64,000 nucleotides of DNA from Arthrobacter sp. OV608 (lineage in GTDB: Bacteria > Actinomycetota > Actinomycetes > Actinomycetales > Micrococcaceae): the NCBI GenBank assembly GCA_900110595.1, contig FOEZ01000017.1:19987-83986 (forward strand), in the 5' to 3' direction. Positions 17,151 to 28,562 of this stretch are shown here, piece by piece (position 1 is the stretch's first letter; each line of letters begins with the position of its first letter). The notes under the pieces are model-generated. The model saw only the letters and a list, made by a program, of their open reading frames with translations, was not told the DNA's origin and did not search any database. The position numbers and the translations under genes were made by a program.

Positions 17151-17646
17151 CGGGTGCCGGCTGCCGACCGAACCGGCCCATCCGCTGCTTGGCGGTATTG
17201 GTCCCGGCCCCGACAGGAACATGGGCGGTGGCCTTGGCCAGCCCAAAAAGGGGCATTCCGTTGTAGATGACCTCGATCCCTGCAGCAGGCACCTGGTAGG
17301 TCTCATGCCAGACGCCCACGTCGCCGCTGCCGGCCGTCTCCTTCATAAACCGGCGCCACGGCTCCAGATGCGGGGACTCCCGGTCCGCGGCGAACTTCCG
17401 CAGATGTTCCGGGCTTTCCCAGTAGCTGAGCAGCATGGTGGTCCGGCCAAACCATTGCTGGTAACCCAGCATCCCGGACGCCGGATCCGCGGCCAGATGC
17501 TGGAGCATGCGGGGCATGGCGCCCGCCACCTTGCCGATTGTTCCCAGCTTCCACCACCGGTTGGCCCGCATACCGATCAGGAAGACCGTCACTGAGTCCC
17601 GGCCTGGATCGGCGGTGTACCGACCTGGAAAAACACTCTGCGCCAT
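17140..17646 (-). CDS. DUF4188 family protein
   Basis: A 168-aa soluble protein of the DUF4188 family, probably a dimeric alpha/beta-barrel fold like small haem-handling monooxygenases. The function is not established. Typical segments are PGRYTADPGRDSVTVFLIGM, GYQQWFGRTTMLLSYWESPE and VWHETYQV. ATG 17646 has AAGGAG six bases upstream. An upstream ATG at 17670 lies within the operator palindrome and is unlikely. It overlaps the end of the MocR gene by 11 bp and is divergent from a TetR gene. Confidence 0.82.
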   Translation of the reverse strand: MAQSVFPGRYTADPGRDSVTVFLIGMRANRWWKLGTIGKVAGAMPRMLQHLAADPASGMLGYQQWFGRTTMLLSYWESPEHLRKFAADRESPHLEPWRRFMKETAGSGDVGVWHETYQVPAAGIEVIYNGMPLFGLAKATAHVPVGAGTNTAKQRMGRFGRQPAPVKQ

Positions 17647-17665
17647 GGCAGGCTCCTTGGGCTTG

Positions 17666-17710
17666 TTCATAACCTTGTTTTGTAACGACGTTACGAAACA
17701 AGGTTATGAA
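17666..17710. promoter_or_regulatory. 45-bp near-perfect palindrome, TetR operator
   Basis: The whole spacer between the DUF4188 gene and the TetR gene is a palindrome: two 22-bp arms matching at 21 positions around a central A at 17688. The core GTAACGACGTTAC suits a TetR dimer, and the extra arm length could seat two dimers. It covers both promoters, so it should repress both genes. Confidence 0.85.
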
Positions 17711-17713
17711 ACA

Positions 17714-18298
17714 ATGGAACCTATGGCAAGACCTGTGATTCATAACGATTCCCTGCGGCAGGAACTGCTCGCTGTCACCGCTGAACTGGTGGACCGTGAC
17801 GGGCCCGCCAAGGTGACGCTGCGCGATGTGGCCGCAGCCGCACGGACGTCCACCACCGCCGTCTACTCGCTGTTCGGCGGGAAATCCCAGCTCCTCACCG
17901 CCGTGGTGGACCACGGATTCCAGTCCTTCCGGGACTCCCAAGTGGCTGCGGCCCCGGCGGGGCTGCAGGGCCTCGGCGTTGCCTACCGGGCGTGGGCCCT
18001 GGAGCACCGGGCGCTCTACCGGCTGATGTTCGGCGGGGCACTGGCCGCGTACGTGGATTGCCAGCCCAGCCCGGAAGTTTCCGCCGGTGCCATGGACCCG
18101 CTGATCGAAGCGGTGGCTTCCGCCCAGGCGTCGGGCGCCCTGCGGGCTGAACCTGTGGAAGAAGTGGCCTTCGCCATCTGGGGCCAGGTGCACGGCCTCG
18201 TGAGCCTGGAACTCGCGCAGGTTGGCCCACCCGGCGCCGACTGGGCCGCCGCCTACACGGCGGCCCTGGACGCAGTGGCCCGCGGCTGGGCCGCCTGA
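17714..18298 (+). CDS. TetR/AcrR family regulator
   Basis: A 194-aa repressor. The N-terminal helix-turn-helix is VTLRDVAAAARTSTTAVYSLFGGK (residues about 30-55, quoted here only as landmarks VTLRDV and TAVYSLF). The C-terminal ligand domain resembles the TetR_C_33/WHG type (AYRAWALEHRALYRLMFG). ATG 17714 and ATG 17723 are both possible. Neither has a ribosome site and both are within 13 bp of the operator, so leaderless translation is plausible. It is divergent from DUF4188, its probable target. The ligand is unknown. Confidence 0.9.
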   Translation: MEPMARPVIHNDSLRQELLAVTAELVDRDGPAKVTLRDVAAAARTSTTAVYSLFGGKSQLLTAVVDHGFQSFRDSQVAAAPAGLQGLGVAYRAWALEHRALYRLMFGGALAAYVDCQPSPEVSAGAMDPLIEAVASAQASGALRAEPVEEVAFAIWGQVHGLVSLELAQVGPPGADWAAAYTAALDAVARGWAA

Positions 18299-18338
18299 CG
18301 CCGCCGCTTTTGACGCGCGCCACCACTTGCCGCACTAA

Positions 18339-18380
18339 AAATGCCTGACGCGGGGAATCTATCCACCGCACCAGGCATTT
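18339..18380. terminator. Inverted repeat between convergent genes
   Basis: AAATGCCTG (18339-18347) pairs with CAGGCATTT (18372-18380), and pairing partly continues inward (GCGG/CCGC). It lies in the 150-bp gap between the TetR gene end and the SRPBCC gene end. Nothing else is visible there. Confidence 0.55.
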
Positions 18381-18448
18381 CACCCTACCGATTTGTAGTT
18401 CGCGGATCGCCGCCCTACAGGGCCCGCCGCTGCCCCTTCAGAACCCCT

Positions 18449-19141
18449 TTAGGCGTACACCTTCTCCAGGAAGTTGCCCCAGGCCTTAGCGGTGGTTTCG
18501 GTGTCACCGGCCCCGCTGAAATCGTGGACGGTCATTCCCACCGGCGCACCAAAGGTGTTGCGGCCGAAGAACCGGTAGAGCGCGTCCGAGGTGCGGATCC
18601 CCAGGAAATGCTCGTTGGAGAAGTCCACTTCGCCGCTCAGCCGGCCCACGCCGTCGAGCTCCAGCTCCACCTGCGACCCCGCGGCGGAGGATTCCACGCC
18701 CAGGGCCCGGCGCAGCTGCGCAAAGCCGTCCGGGTTCTGCGACGCGGCGGGCGCCTGGATATCGGTGAAGATCACGGGACGGCCGTCAAAATACTGCAGG
18801 TACTGGCCCAACGTGTGGAGGTAGAACTCGGTGTGCCGGGAGGCGCCGTCGTACTGCCCGTCCCAGTTGTCCGCGAAGATCCCGCTGTGGACGTAGTGCA
18901 GGCTTGCCCGGCCGCCCTCGAGCGGCTCCAGGACGTGCTCGAGCTGGTTGAACCAGCCGTCCGGGCCATCCATCCTGGACACGAGATGGCTCGGGTACTC
19001 CTCGACGGTTTTGACGTCCGGCCACTGGTCCGTGGGGAACATCCAGGCCGGAGTCCCTGCAGTCACGGCCTCCCATACCCGCTCCGGCGTGCCCGGCAGT
19101 TCGGTGTCATAGACGATCTCGAATTCGCGCTTGTCAGTCAT
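18449..19141 (-). CDS. SRPBCC/AHSA1-like protein
   Basis: A 230-aa START-fold (SRPBCC) protein with a hydrophobic ligand pocket. It has the opening EFEIVYDTELPGTPERVWEA and a second half GRLSGEVDFSNEHFLGIRT. Length suggests one to two related domains. Its start overlaps the ArsR stop by 8 bp, and GGAG lies about nine bases upstream, so translation is coupled to the regulator. ArsR-SRPBCC pairs are common in actinobacteria. The ligand or reaction is not known. Confidence 0.85.
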   Translation of the reverse strand: MTDKREFEIVYDTELPGTPERVWEAVTAGTPAWMFPTDQWPDVKTVEEYPSHLVSRMDGPDGWFNQLEHVLEPLEGGRASLHYVHSGIFADNWDGQYDGASRHTEFYLHTLGQYLQYFDGRPVIFTDIQAPAASQNPDGFAQLRRALGVESSAAGSQVELELDGVGRLSGEVDFSNEHFLGIRTSDALYRFFGRNTFGAPVGMTVHDFSGAGDTETTAKAWGNFLEKVYA

Positions 19142-19793
19142 TGTCCTGCTCCTTTGCTGTAGGGATTTCCGGGCTTTCCGGCGTTTCCTTGGTTGTTTTG
19201 AGAGTTGTTGCCTTGAGGACCGGGTGCAGCGCCACCACCAGCCGGTGCCGCCTGCCGCCGGACGCCCCGGCACCGCCGTCGTGATACTTGTCCACCAGGC
19301 GCGTGACCGCCACGCCCAGCTCCTCGGCGAAGGCGGCACGGTCAGCGGCGGTCCGGAAGGTAATCTCGCCGTCGATGGCGAAGGTGGCCAGCTTTTGCCG
19401 GGCAGCGGCGGCGCCGGCGATCAGCCTGCCCACCTCCTGGACCATCCGGCCGGCAAGTGCCAGCAGCCAGAAGGCTGAGAAGCGGTCCGAAAACCGGTGC
19501 GGATCCGGCGATACCGAGGACAGGGCTTGCGGTGATATCAGGTAGGAGGCCGCGCTGGCCTGGAGCACCCGCTCGGTCACATTGCCTTTGCGCCGTTCCT
19601 CCACCAGCTCCACCAGGCCGTGCCGCTCAAGCGCCTTGAGGTGGTAGTTGACCTTCTGCCGGGGCAGCCCCACCTTCACCGCGATCTGCGTGGCCGAGCC
19701 CGGATGCGACAGCTCGTGCAGGATCCGCGTCCGGACGGGATCCAGGGAAGCTTCCGCCGCTGCGGGGTCCTCGATGACTGCTATGTCCAACAT
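19134..19793 (-). CDS. ArsR-type winged-helix regulator
   Basis: A 219-aa regulator. Residues about 15-85 form an ArsR winged helix (DPVRTRILHELSHPGSATQI, KVNYHLKALERHGLVE). The extra C-terminal 130 residues are helical and unlike metal-sensing ArsR proteins, and no Cys metal site is visible, so it probably senses a small molecule or protein state. It is first in an operon with the SRPBCC gene, and the end of one overlaps the start of the other. Confidence 0.87.
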   Translation of the reverse strand: MLDIAVIEDPAAAEASLDPVRTRILHELSHPGSATQIAVKVGLPRQKVNYHLKALERHGLVELVEERRKGNVTERVLQASAASYLISPQALSSVSPDPHRFSDRFSAFWLLALAGRMVQEVGRLIAGAAAARQKLATFAIDGEITFRTAADRAAFAEELGVAVTRLVDKYHDGGAGASGGRRHRLVVALHPVLKATTLKTTKETPESPEIPTAKEQDND

Positions 19794-19810
19794 GCTTCAA
19801 GTCTGCCAAC

Positions 19811-19846
19811 CGACAACTTTTTTTGTCAAGAACTTTTTTATCATCG
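19811..19846. promoter_or_regulatory. AT-rich promoter/operator of the ArsR operon
   Basis: The spacer holds two direct copies of AACTTTTTT 16 bp apart (from 19815 and 19831), a GACAA/TTGTC inverted pair, and a minus-strand TTGACA suitable as a -35 box. A flanking AACCGA/TCGGTT pair encloses it. It is likely the ArsR autoregulatory site, and it also faces the pseudouridine synthase gene. Confidence 0.45.
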
Positions 19847-19892
19847 GTTGCTGAATCGATGATTCGGCCGCGCCACGTAGAATTGTCCGGTG

Positions 19893-20870
19893 ATGCAATC
19901 CCCCCTCCCCGTACGCGAAGGCGTGAACGCAACCCGCCTGCGCCTGCCCGGTGAGGGGCCCTGGGACACCGCGATGGACTACATGATGCACCGCTGGGGC
20001 CACATCGATCCGCAGGGCATCGAAGACAGGTTCGACGCCGGCGAGATCGTTGGCGAGGGCGGCGTTCCCCTGGACCGGGGTACTCCCCTGACGGACCACA
20101 CCTTCATCTGGTACTACCGGACCCTGCCGCCGGAGACCCGCATCCCCGTGGAGCTGTCCATCCTGCACCAGGACGAACACCTCCTGGTGGTGGACAAGCC
20201 GCACTTCCTGCCCACCACTCCCGGCGGGACCTACATCCAGGAATCCGCCCTGGTGCGGCTGCGCAACCAGCTGACTCTTCCGGACCTGATTCCCATGCAC
20301 CGGCTGGACCGTATGACCGCAGGCGTGCTGCTGTTCTCCACCAACCCGGACACCCGGGGCAAGTACCAGGTGCTTTTTGAGAAGCGCCAGGTCCAGAAGG
20401 AATACGAGTGCGTGTCCGCAGCCGAGCCTGCGGAGGGGTACCCGGGGATCGAATTTCCCGTGGTGGTGCGCAACCGGATGACCAAGTCGCGCAGCTACCT
20501 GCTCGCCGAAGTGATCGAGGGCGAGCCCAACGCGGAGACGCGGATTGAGCAGCTGGCAACGTTCGACGGCGGCCCTGCAGCGCCCGGCACCGGCACCGCC
20601 GCTGCCGGGCCGGTTGATAACCCCCGCCGTGCGCTGTACCGGCTGGAGCCGCACACCGGCAAGACCCACCAGCTGCGGGTGCACATGGCTTCGCTCGGGC
20701 TGGGCATCATCAACGATGCCTTCTACCCGGACCTGCTGGACAAAGCTCCGGACGACTACACCAAACCCCTGCAGCTCCTGGCCCGGGGCATCCGGTTTGT
20801 GGACCCGATGTCCGGGAAACCGGTGGAGTACCGCAGCGGCCTGCAGCTCAGCGAGGCCGCGGGCGCCTGA
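19893..20870 (+). CDS. RluA-family pseudouridine synthase
   Basis: RNA-modifying enzyme converting uridine to pseudouridine in rRNA or tRNA. The catalytic Asp is in the family signature PMHRLDRMTAGVLLF (about residue 137). The C-terminal RTHQLR-type motif appears as GKTHQLRVHMASLGLGI. An N-terminal region (residues 20-75) replaces the usual S4 domain in this subfamily (DHTFIWYYR). ATG 19893 was chosen over an adjacent GTG at 19890. Neither has a clear ribosome site. The target uridine is unknown. Confidence 0.9.
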   Translation: MQSPLPVREGVNATRLRLPGEGPWDTAMDYMMHRWGHIDPQGIEDRFDAGEIVGEGGVPLDRGTPLTDHTFIWYYRTLPPETRIPVELSILHQDEHLLVVDKPHFLPTTPGGTYIQESALVRLRNQLTLPDLIPMHRLDRMTAGVLLFSTNPDTRGKYQVLFEKRQVQKEYECVSAAEPAEGYPGIEFPVVVRNRMTKSRSYLLAEVIEGEPNAETRIEQLATFDGGPAAPGTGTAAAGPVDNPRRALYRLEPHTGKTHQLRVHMASLGLGIINDAFYPDLLDKAPDDYTKPLQLLARGIRFVDPMSGKPVEYRSGLQLSEAAGA

Positions 20871-20949
20871 CCTGCGGAAAGGCCCAGTGGACGCACGGCT
20901 GCGGTAAACCTGTGGTCCCGGCAGGACCAATCTGCGATACCTTGTGGCC

Positions 20950-21573
20950 ATGGACTTTGGCAGCGCTGACAGCTGGGGGGCGGCCATCTATTTCTGGATC
21001 ATCCCCGTCGTGCTGGGCGATGCCATCTTCCCGCCCATCCCGTCCGAGATGGTGGTGATCACCGGCGGAGCGCTGTCCGCGGACGGCCGGGCCAACGTGT
21101 TCCTGGTGGTCGCACTGTCCGCCCTGGCGTCCTGGCTGGGCGACATGGTGGTGTTCCAGCTGTTCCGGCGCCGGCTGAGCCACGTCCTTGACCGCTGGAG
21201 ATGGGGCCGCCGCGTCCATTCCGGGATCCACGAAGCCCTGGCCAAGGCCGGGCGATCTTCCACCTACGGCGCCATTATCGGAGCCAGGTTCATTCCCGGC
21301 GGACGGCTGGCCACCTCGGCTGCCGCGGGGATCGCCAACGTTTCCGTCCGCGGCTTCAGCCTGTGCGCCGGACTCGGCGCCGTGTTCTGGGCATGCTGGC
21401 TGGTGGGCCTGGGCTACTTCACCGGATCGGCCACCGGCCTGCCGTTCTGGGCCAGCTCCCTGATCGGGGTGGGGCTGGGGCTGGTGATCGGCGTCGTCGT
21501 CGGAATTATTGTTACGCGGCGCCGCGGCAACCGGTCCCCCGTCGTCGAAGAACCCGAGCCGCCCCTGCCGTAA
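20950..21573 (+). CDS. DedA/SNARE-associated family membrane protein
   Basis: A 207-aa polytopic membrane protein of the DedA family, implicated in lipid scrambling and proton-motive-force homeostasis. Typical features are PPIPSEMVVITGG near the N terminus, the GARFIPGGR re-entrant motif (about residues 114-122) and glycine-rich C-terminal helices. ATG 20950 is used, and GTG 20944 in frame is equally possible. It ends 6 bp before the convergent hypothetical gene. Confidence 0.88.
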   Translation: MDFGSADSWGAAIYFWIIPVVLGDAIFPPIPSEMVVITGGALSADGRANVFLVVALSALASWLGDMVVFQLFRRRLSHVLDRWRWGRRVHSGIHEALAKAGRSSTYGAIIGARFIPGGRLATSAAAGIANVSVRGFSLCAGLGAVFWACWLVGLGYFTGSATGLPFWASSLIGVGLGLVIGVVVGIIVTRRRGNRSPVVEEPEPPLP

Positions 21574-21579
21574 CGGAGT

Positions 21580-21885
21580 CTAGAGCGGCATCCAGCGGCC
21601 GCGGCTGCGCCGCAGGACCGTGAGGGAACCTGTCAGCGCAACGCGTTCGACGGCGTCGCGCATCATGGCTGCCGATTCGACCGCCTGGCGGTTCTCGCCG
21701 CTGTATTCGGTCGCCTCCACGAGGAAGCGCAGGTTCAGCTGCGGGACGCCGCCGGCAATCTGCAGCTGGTTGGACTCCACGTGGTGCCGTGTTCCCAGCG
21801 CCTCCACCGCTGCGTCCATCACGGCTTCGGGCGGGTTGCCGGGGCGCAGCCCGGTGATCTTCAGGCGGGTTTGGAACGAAGGCAT
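21580..21885 (-). CDS. Hypothetical protein, 101 aa
   Basis: Not recognised. It is a small basic protein with a ferredoxin-like pattern: SFQTRLKITGLRPGNPPEAV, then LNLRFLVEATEYSGENRQAVESAA and a terminal TVLRRSRGRWMPL. ATG 21885 has GAAGG just upstream. A longer frame runs into the repeat element and is unlikely. It is convergent with dedA, and a double-hairpin repeat lies upstream. Confidence 0.72.
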   Translation of the reverse strand: MPSFQTRLKITGLRPGNPPEAVMDAAVEALGTRHHVESNQLQIAGGVPQLNLRFLVEATEYSGENRQAVESAAMMRDAVERVALTGSLTVLRRSRGRWMPL

Positions 21886-21905
21886 GCCTTCAACCCTACC
21901 CAGAC

Positions 21906-21993
21906 CCTCTCTCACTTAATGTCGGGAAATTCTTAACGCTCTCTTCAGAGTGAGAGGGCGTTAAGGAAAAAGCCGCATCAAGTGAGAGAGCGT
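21906..21993. repeat. Nested inverted-repeat element A
   Basis: An outer pair, CTCTCTCACTT (21906-21916) with AAGTGAGAGAG (21980-21990), encloses an inner pair, TTAACGC-T-CTCT with AGAG-G-GCGTTAA (about 21933-21964). It lies between a hypothetical gene and ppc. It has the same plan and core as elements at 46.2 and 56.8 kb. Confidence 0.8.
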
Positions 21994-21999
21994 TGCTGG

Positions 22000-24810
<2,811 letters not shown>

Positions 24811-24933
24811 GGAAGCTATCTTTCGAGGGTTTCGGACCGGGCTCGTACACTGCGCTGGATACTGTGAGCCACGTTACTAGCTAAAGATGCTACCCGCAGC
24901 GCGGCGTCACCGGGGAATCCGTCTCAGATAATG

Positions 24934-25506
24934 TCATTCGGGAAGGTAACCTACGTGCCGCTTCACGCGCTCAAGTTCCGCCCGCAGACCCGCCACTTCG
25001 CTGCCATAGGCGGCAAGTTCGGCATTACGCCGCCTGACCGCCCGCATGCTGGCTGCCAGGACCAGCAGGCCCACCGGCACGCACGCTGCAAAGGCCCAGC
25101 CGGCCGCGGCGAAAAAGTCGAGAGCCACCGGAAGCGCGGACTGGAAGTCCATAAAGCCGTTGACGCCGTCCGCCATGTCCCCGAGGGCCCCTTGCAGCGG
25201 CTTCAGGAAGTCCCCCACCACCGGGGCCTCCGTCAGGTTGGGCGGGCGGACTTCCTGCCCGGTGCTGCCCCACCGCTGGTCACCCACGTGGTTCAGGACG
25301 TAAATTCCGGCGCCCACGCTCGCGGCGATAAACACCAGCAAGGCTGCCAGCAGCGCCTGGTCCGGCCGGCGCCGCCGCCAGGCAAGCATCGCCGCCCCGC
25401 ACACCAGGGCAGCGATCCAGGTCAGGGCTTTGAGCCAGTCAGTGCTTATTGTTCCCAGGATATCCACGCCACTATTCAACAGTGCGGACGGCCTCGGGGT
25501 TGGCAT
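24934..25506 (-). CDS. Putative membrane protein with C-terminal coiled segment
   Basis: Not recognised. It has 190 aa with three hydrophobic segments (about 25-41, 50-70 and 115-140) and a C-terminal basic, heptad-like helix (RRRNAELAAYGSEVAGLRAELERV shape). The middle loop contains GDMADGVNGFMDF. ATG 25506 is chosen, but the ribosome site is poor and a GTG at the first helix is also possible. It is divergent from the DUF1684 gene. Confidence 0.65.
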   Translation of the reverse strand: MPTPRPSALLNSGVDILGTISTDWLKALTWIAALVCGAAMLAWRRRRPDQALLAALLVFIAASVGAGIYVLNHVGDQRWGSTGQEVRPPNLTEAPVVGDFLKPLQGALGDMADGVNGFMDFQSALPVALDFFAAAGWAFAACVPVGLLVLAASMRAVRRRNAELAAYGSEVAGLRAELERVKRHVGYLPE

Positions 25507-25584
25507 CCAGGAGCCGCGTTCTACGGAACGAAAGCCGGTACAGTGCCGTTGTAGCCGGGGCATAACGAACCTCCGAAGGGAACC

Positions 25585-26421
25585 ATGAACACCATTCCAG
25601 CCGCCAAGGCCGAGCGCTGGCAGCGCTTCCGCGACAACCGGGACAAGGCCCTGGCCGCCCGCCACGGCTGGCTGACCCTCACGTCCTTCCAGTGGCTTGA
25701 AGACTCTCCGGCCGCCGTCGACCTGGTGCCCGGCCTCTGGTCCACGGACGGTACGACGGCGTCACTCACCGCAGTGCCCGCGGACGGTTTGACGCTGGTG
25801 GAGTCAGGGCAATCGGTGGCTGGGACCATAACGGCGTCCCTCGCCGACGAAGAATCACTGATGTGGGTCCAGTTCGGTGGTAAGGACGGCGCCCGGGTGG
25901 TGGTTGAGCTGGCCATGCGGGGCGGCCGCTACGCCATCCGGACCAGGGACTCGGAATCCCCTGTTTTCACCGAATTCCAGGGCGTTCCCACCTACCCGTA
26001 CAACCCGGACTGGGAAATTACTGGCCGGTTCGAGCCCTATCCGGAGCCGGTAAACATTCCGATCGCCACTGCCAACCCGCTGGTGGACGGCATCCACCGG
26101 ACAGTGGGCGAGGTGGTGTTCCGTGTGCCGGGAAGTCCGCACGAAATGCGGCTGCAGGCGGAGGAGGAAAAGCTCGGGGCCCTGACTGTCACGTTCCACG
26201 ACGAAACCAACGGCGAAACCACCGACGACTGGCGCAAGCTCACCATGCCCCGGCCACGGCACGATGCGGCCGGAAACCCATCCGTGGTCCTCGATTTCAA
26301 CCGGGCCATCAACTACCCCAGCGCTTTTACGCCCTATGGAACCTGCCCCATGCCGGTGAAGAACAACTCGCTGGACGTGCGCGTGGAGGCCGGCGAGATG
26401 CAGCCGTACCCCAGTGAGTGA
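25585..26421 (+). CDS. DUF1684 family protein
   Basis: A 278-aa protein with the DUF1684 hallmarks: RWQRFRDNRDKALAARHGWL at the N terminus, and the C-terminal LDFNRAINYPSAFTPYGTCP followed by an AGE motif. The family is widespread and uncharacterised. AGGGAACC precedes the ATG. The stop codon lies inside the first unit of a 24-bp tandem repeat. Confidence 0.87.
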   Translation: MNTIPAAKAERWQRFRDNRDKALAARHGWLTLTSFQWLEDSPAAVDLVPGLWSTDGTTASLTAVPADGLTLVESGQSVAGTITASLADEESLMWVQFGGKDGARVVVELAMRGGRYAIRTRDSESPVFTEFQGVPTYPYNPDWEITGRFEPYPEPVNIPIATANPLVDGIHRTVGEVVFRVPGSPHEMRLQAEEEKLGALTVTFHDETNGETTDDWRKLTMPRPRHDAAGNPSVVLDFNRAINYPSAFTPYGTCPMPVKNNSLDVRVEAGEMQPYPSE

Positions 26422-26498
26422 ACCTGCCGGAATCCCGGTGAGTGAACCCGCCGGAATCCCGGTGATTGAGCCTGTCGAAATCCGACTTGCTCAACCAC
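26414..26498. repeat. Three 24-bp tandem repeats plus inverted arm
   Basis: Units at 26414, 26438 and 26462 share the pattern GTGAnTGAnCCnGnCGnAAT. The third, GTGATTGAGC (26462-26471), also pairs with GCTCAACCAC (26489-26498) at 9 of 10 positions, making a hairpin between convergent genes. The third unit resembles a TTGAGCCTGTCGAAA repeat that I recall as common in Micrococcales genomes. Confidence 0.75.
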
Positions 26499-26505
26499 TG
26501 GAACG

Positions 26506-27711
26506 TCAGACGATCGCCGAAAGTCCGGTAATGGCCCGCCCCACGATCAAGGTGTTGATCTCGAACGATCCTTCGTACGTGTAGATGGCCTCCGCGTCCG
26601 AGAAGATCTTCGCCATCCGGTAATCGGTGACAATCCCGTTTCCGCCCAGGATTGACCTCCCCAGGGCCACGGTCTCACGCATCCGCGCGCTCAGGTAGGA
26701 CTTGGCGAGCGCCACCTGCGGCATGTCCGCGGCGCCGGCCTCCTGCAGCCTTGCAAGCCCGGCCATCATGCCCATGCTGGCCACGGCGTTGCCCAGCATG
26801 GTCACCAATTGCTGCTGGACCAGCTGGAACTGTGCCAGCGGGCGGCCGAATTGTTGGCGCTCCACGGCGTACTGCCGGGCGACGTCGAAGGCCGCCAGCT
26901 GCTGGCCCACCGTCTGCCAGGCCACCATGATTCGCGAGCCGCGCAGCAGTTCGTTGGTGTCATCGAAACTGCTGATGGCGGCGAAGCGGTCCGCCTCAGC
27001 TACCCGCACGTCGTCGAAGACGATGTCCGCATTCTGCACGGTCCGCAGCGCGATCTTGTTTTCGATCCGCGTCCGGGTAACCCCCGGCAGGGTGGCATCA
27101 ACAATGAAGCCCCGCACCGAACCGTCCGCCTCGTCGCGCGCCCACACCAGCATGTAGTCGCAGAACGTCCCGTTGCCGATCCACCGCTTGGCACCGTTCA
27201 GCACCCAGGTGTCTCCGCCGTCGTCGGCCCTGCCTGTTGCGGAAGAAATCCGCCGGGCGCGCGTCTCCATGCCGCCTGCCACATCAGAACCATGGTTCGG
27301 TTCGGTGAGGGCGAACGCGCCGGTGATCCGCAGGTTTGCGGCGTCGTCCAGCAGCCGCCGCTTCTGGCCTGGGCTGCCGAAGGCGTACAGCGACTCAACG
27401 AAGAGATCGTGATGGACCAGGAAAAACGTGGCAATGGACGTGTCCACCCGCGTCATCTCGGCGATCACCAGGCCGGCGAACAGGTGGCTGTATCCCCGCT
27501 GCGCAGGGGTGCTCAGCTGCAGGGCCGCGAGTTTGGGCAGGATGTGCGCCGGAAATTCAGCCTTGTTCCACCAGTCGCCGGCATAGGGAGCGATCTCCGC
27601 GGCCAGGAACTCCCGCAATTCAGCCAGCTTGTCCCGCTCCGCCTGGTTCAGCAGGGATTCGACGGCGAAAAAATCCGCCGACGGCAACGCGTCAGTTTTA
27701 GGAAGGGTCAT
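26506..27711 (-). CDS. Acyl-CoA dehydrogenase
   Basis: A 401-aa FAD enzyme that introduces a double bond into acyl-CoA. Sequence features: [17 protein letters not shown] (FAD/substrate contact, about 132-148), [28 protein letters not shown], and the C-terminal [18 protein letters not shown], where Glu380 is the likely catalytic base (glutaryl-CoA dehydrogenase-like placement). It overlaps the SDR gene by 4 bp, so the two form an operon and probably act in one acyl-CoA degradation pathway. The substrate is not clear. Confidence 0.92.
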   Translation of the reverse strand: MTLPKTDALPSADFFAVESLLNQAERDKLAELREFLAAEIAPYAGDWWNKAEFPAHILPKLAALQLSTPAQRGYSHLFAGLVIAEMTRVDTSIATFFLVHHDLFVESLYAFGSPGQKRRLLDDAANLRITGAFALTEPNHGSDVAGGMETRARRISSATGRADDGGDTWVLNGAKRWIGNGTFCDYMLVWARDEADGSVRGFIVDATLPGVTRTRIENKIALRTVQNADIVFDDVRVAEADRFAAISSFDDTNELLRGSRIMVAWQTVGQQLAAFDVARQYAVERQQFGRPLAQFQLVQQQLVTMLGNAVASMGMMAGLARLQEAGAADMPQVALAKSYLSARMRETVALGRSILGGNGIVTDYRMAKIFSDAEAIYTYEGSFEINTLIVGRAITGLSAIV

Positions 27712-28514
27712 TTCGGTCCCATCCGGATGGCGCCGTCCAGCCGGATGGTCTCGCCGTTCAGCATCGCGTTGTCCACGATATGCGCCACGAGGTTCGCGTA
27801 CTCGGCAGGCTTGCCCAGCCGCGAGGGGTGCGGCACCTGGGCGCCCAACGAATCCTGGGCTTCCTGCGGCAGGCCCGCCATCATGGGTGTTTCGAAAATC
27901 CCCGGCGCGATGGTGACCACCCGCACCAGCGAGCGCGCCAGCTCCCGTGCAACAGGCAAGGTCATCGCCGCCACGGCACCTTTGGAGGCCGCGTAGGCGG
28001 GTTGCCCGATCTGCCCTTCAAAAGCTGCTACCGAGGCGGTATTGATGATGACGCCGCGTTCGGGTCCACCCAGCTCCGAGGTGACGGGCTCGGTGGACAC
28101 CATGGCTGCCGCTGCCAGCCGCAGCACGTTGAACGTACCCAGGAGGTTGACCTGGATCACCCGGTTGAACGCCTCCAGCGGAAGCACGCCATCCCGGCCC
28201 AACACCTTGCCCGGGGTGGCAATGCCGGCGCAGTTCACCACGATGCGGAGCGGGCCCAGCTCCTGGGCGGCGTCGACGGCGGCCTGCACCTGCGTTTCGT
28301 TGGTGACGTCCGCGGGGACAAAGACGGCGGACTGATCCGTTTCGCCGCTGTCTGCTGTTCCGCCGTTCAGCTCCGCGGCAAACGCTTCACCGGCAGAGGA
28401 TGGAAGGTCAACAAGAACCACCGAGGCTCCGGCGCCGAACAGCCTGCGGGCAGTAGCTGCGCCCAGACCCGAGGCACCTCCCGTGATCAGCGCAACGCTG
28501 CCTGTGACGTCCAT
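27708..28514 (-). CDS. Short-chain dehydrogenase, 3-hydroxyacyl-CoA dehydrogenase type II-like
   Basis: A 268-aa Rossmann-fold oxidoreductase. NAD-binding TGGASGLG (11-18), NCAG (94-97), catalytic Ser161, Tyr174 and Lys178 (YAASK). Segments [20 protein letters not shown] and [11 protein letters not shown] match the type II 3-hydroxyacyl-CoA dehydrogenase group. The ATG has a strong AAGGAGGA ribosome site. It is first in the operon with the acyl-CoA dehydrogenase, whose ATG overlaps its stop. Confidence 0.9.
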   Translation of the reverse strand: MDVTGSVALITGGASGLGAATARRLFGAGASVVLVDLPSSAGEAFAAELNGGTADSGETDQSAVFVPADVTNETQVQAAVDAAQELGPLRIVVNCAGIATPGKVLGRDGVLPLEAFNRVIQVNLLGTFNVLRLAAAAMVSTEPVTSELGGPERGVIINTASVAAFEGQIGQPAYAASKGAVAAMTLPVARELARSLVRVVTIAPGIFETPMMAGLPQEAQDSLGAQVPHPSRLGKPAEYANLVAHIVDNAMLNGETIRLDGAIRMGPK

Positions 28515-28562
28515 ACATCCTCCTTGATGTGCGCGCGCTCCGGCCGAAGTCCACGAAGCGTT

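Noticed and set aside
17646-17670. Upstream ATG start for the DUF4188 gene
   Set aside because: It lies within the operator palindrome and lacks a ribosome site, while ATG 17646 has AAGGAG at proper spacing.
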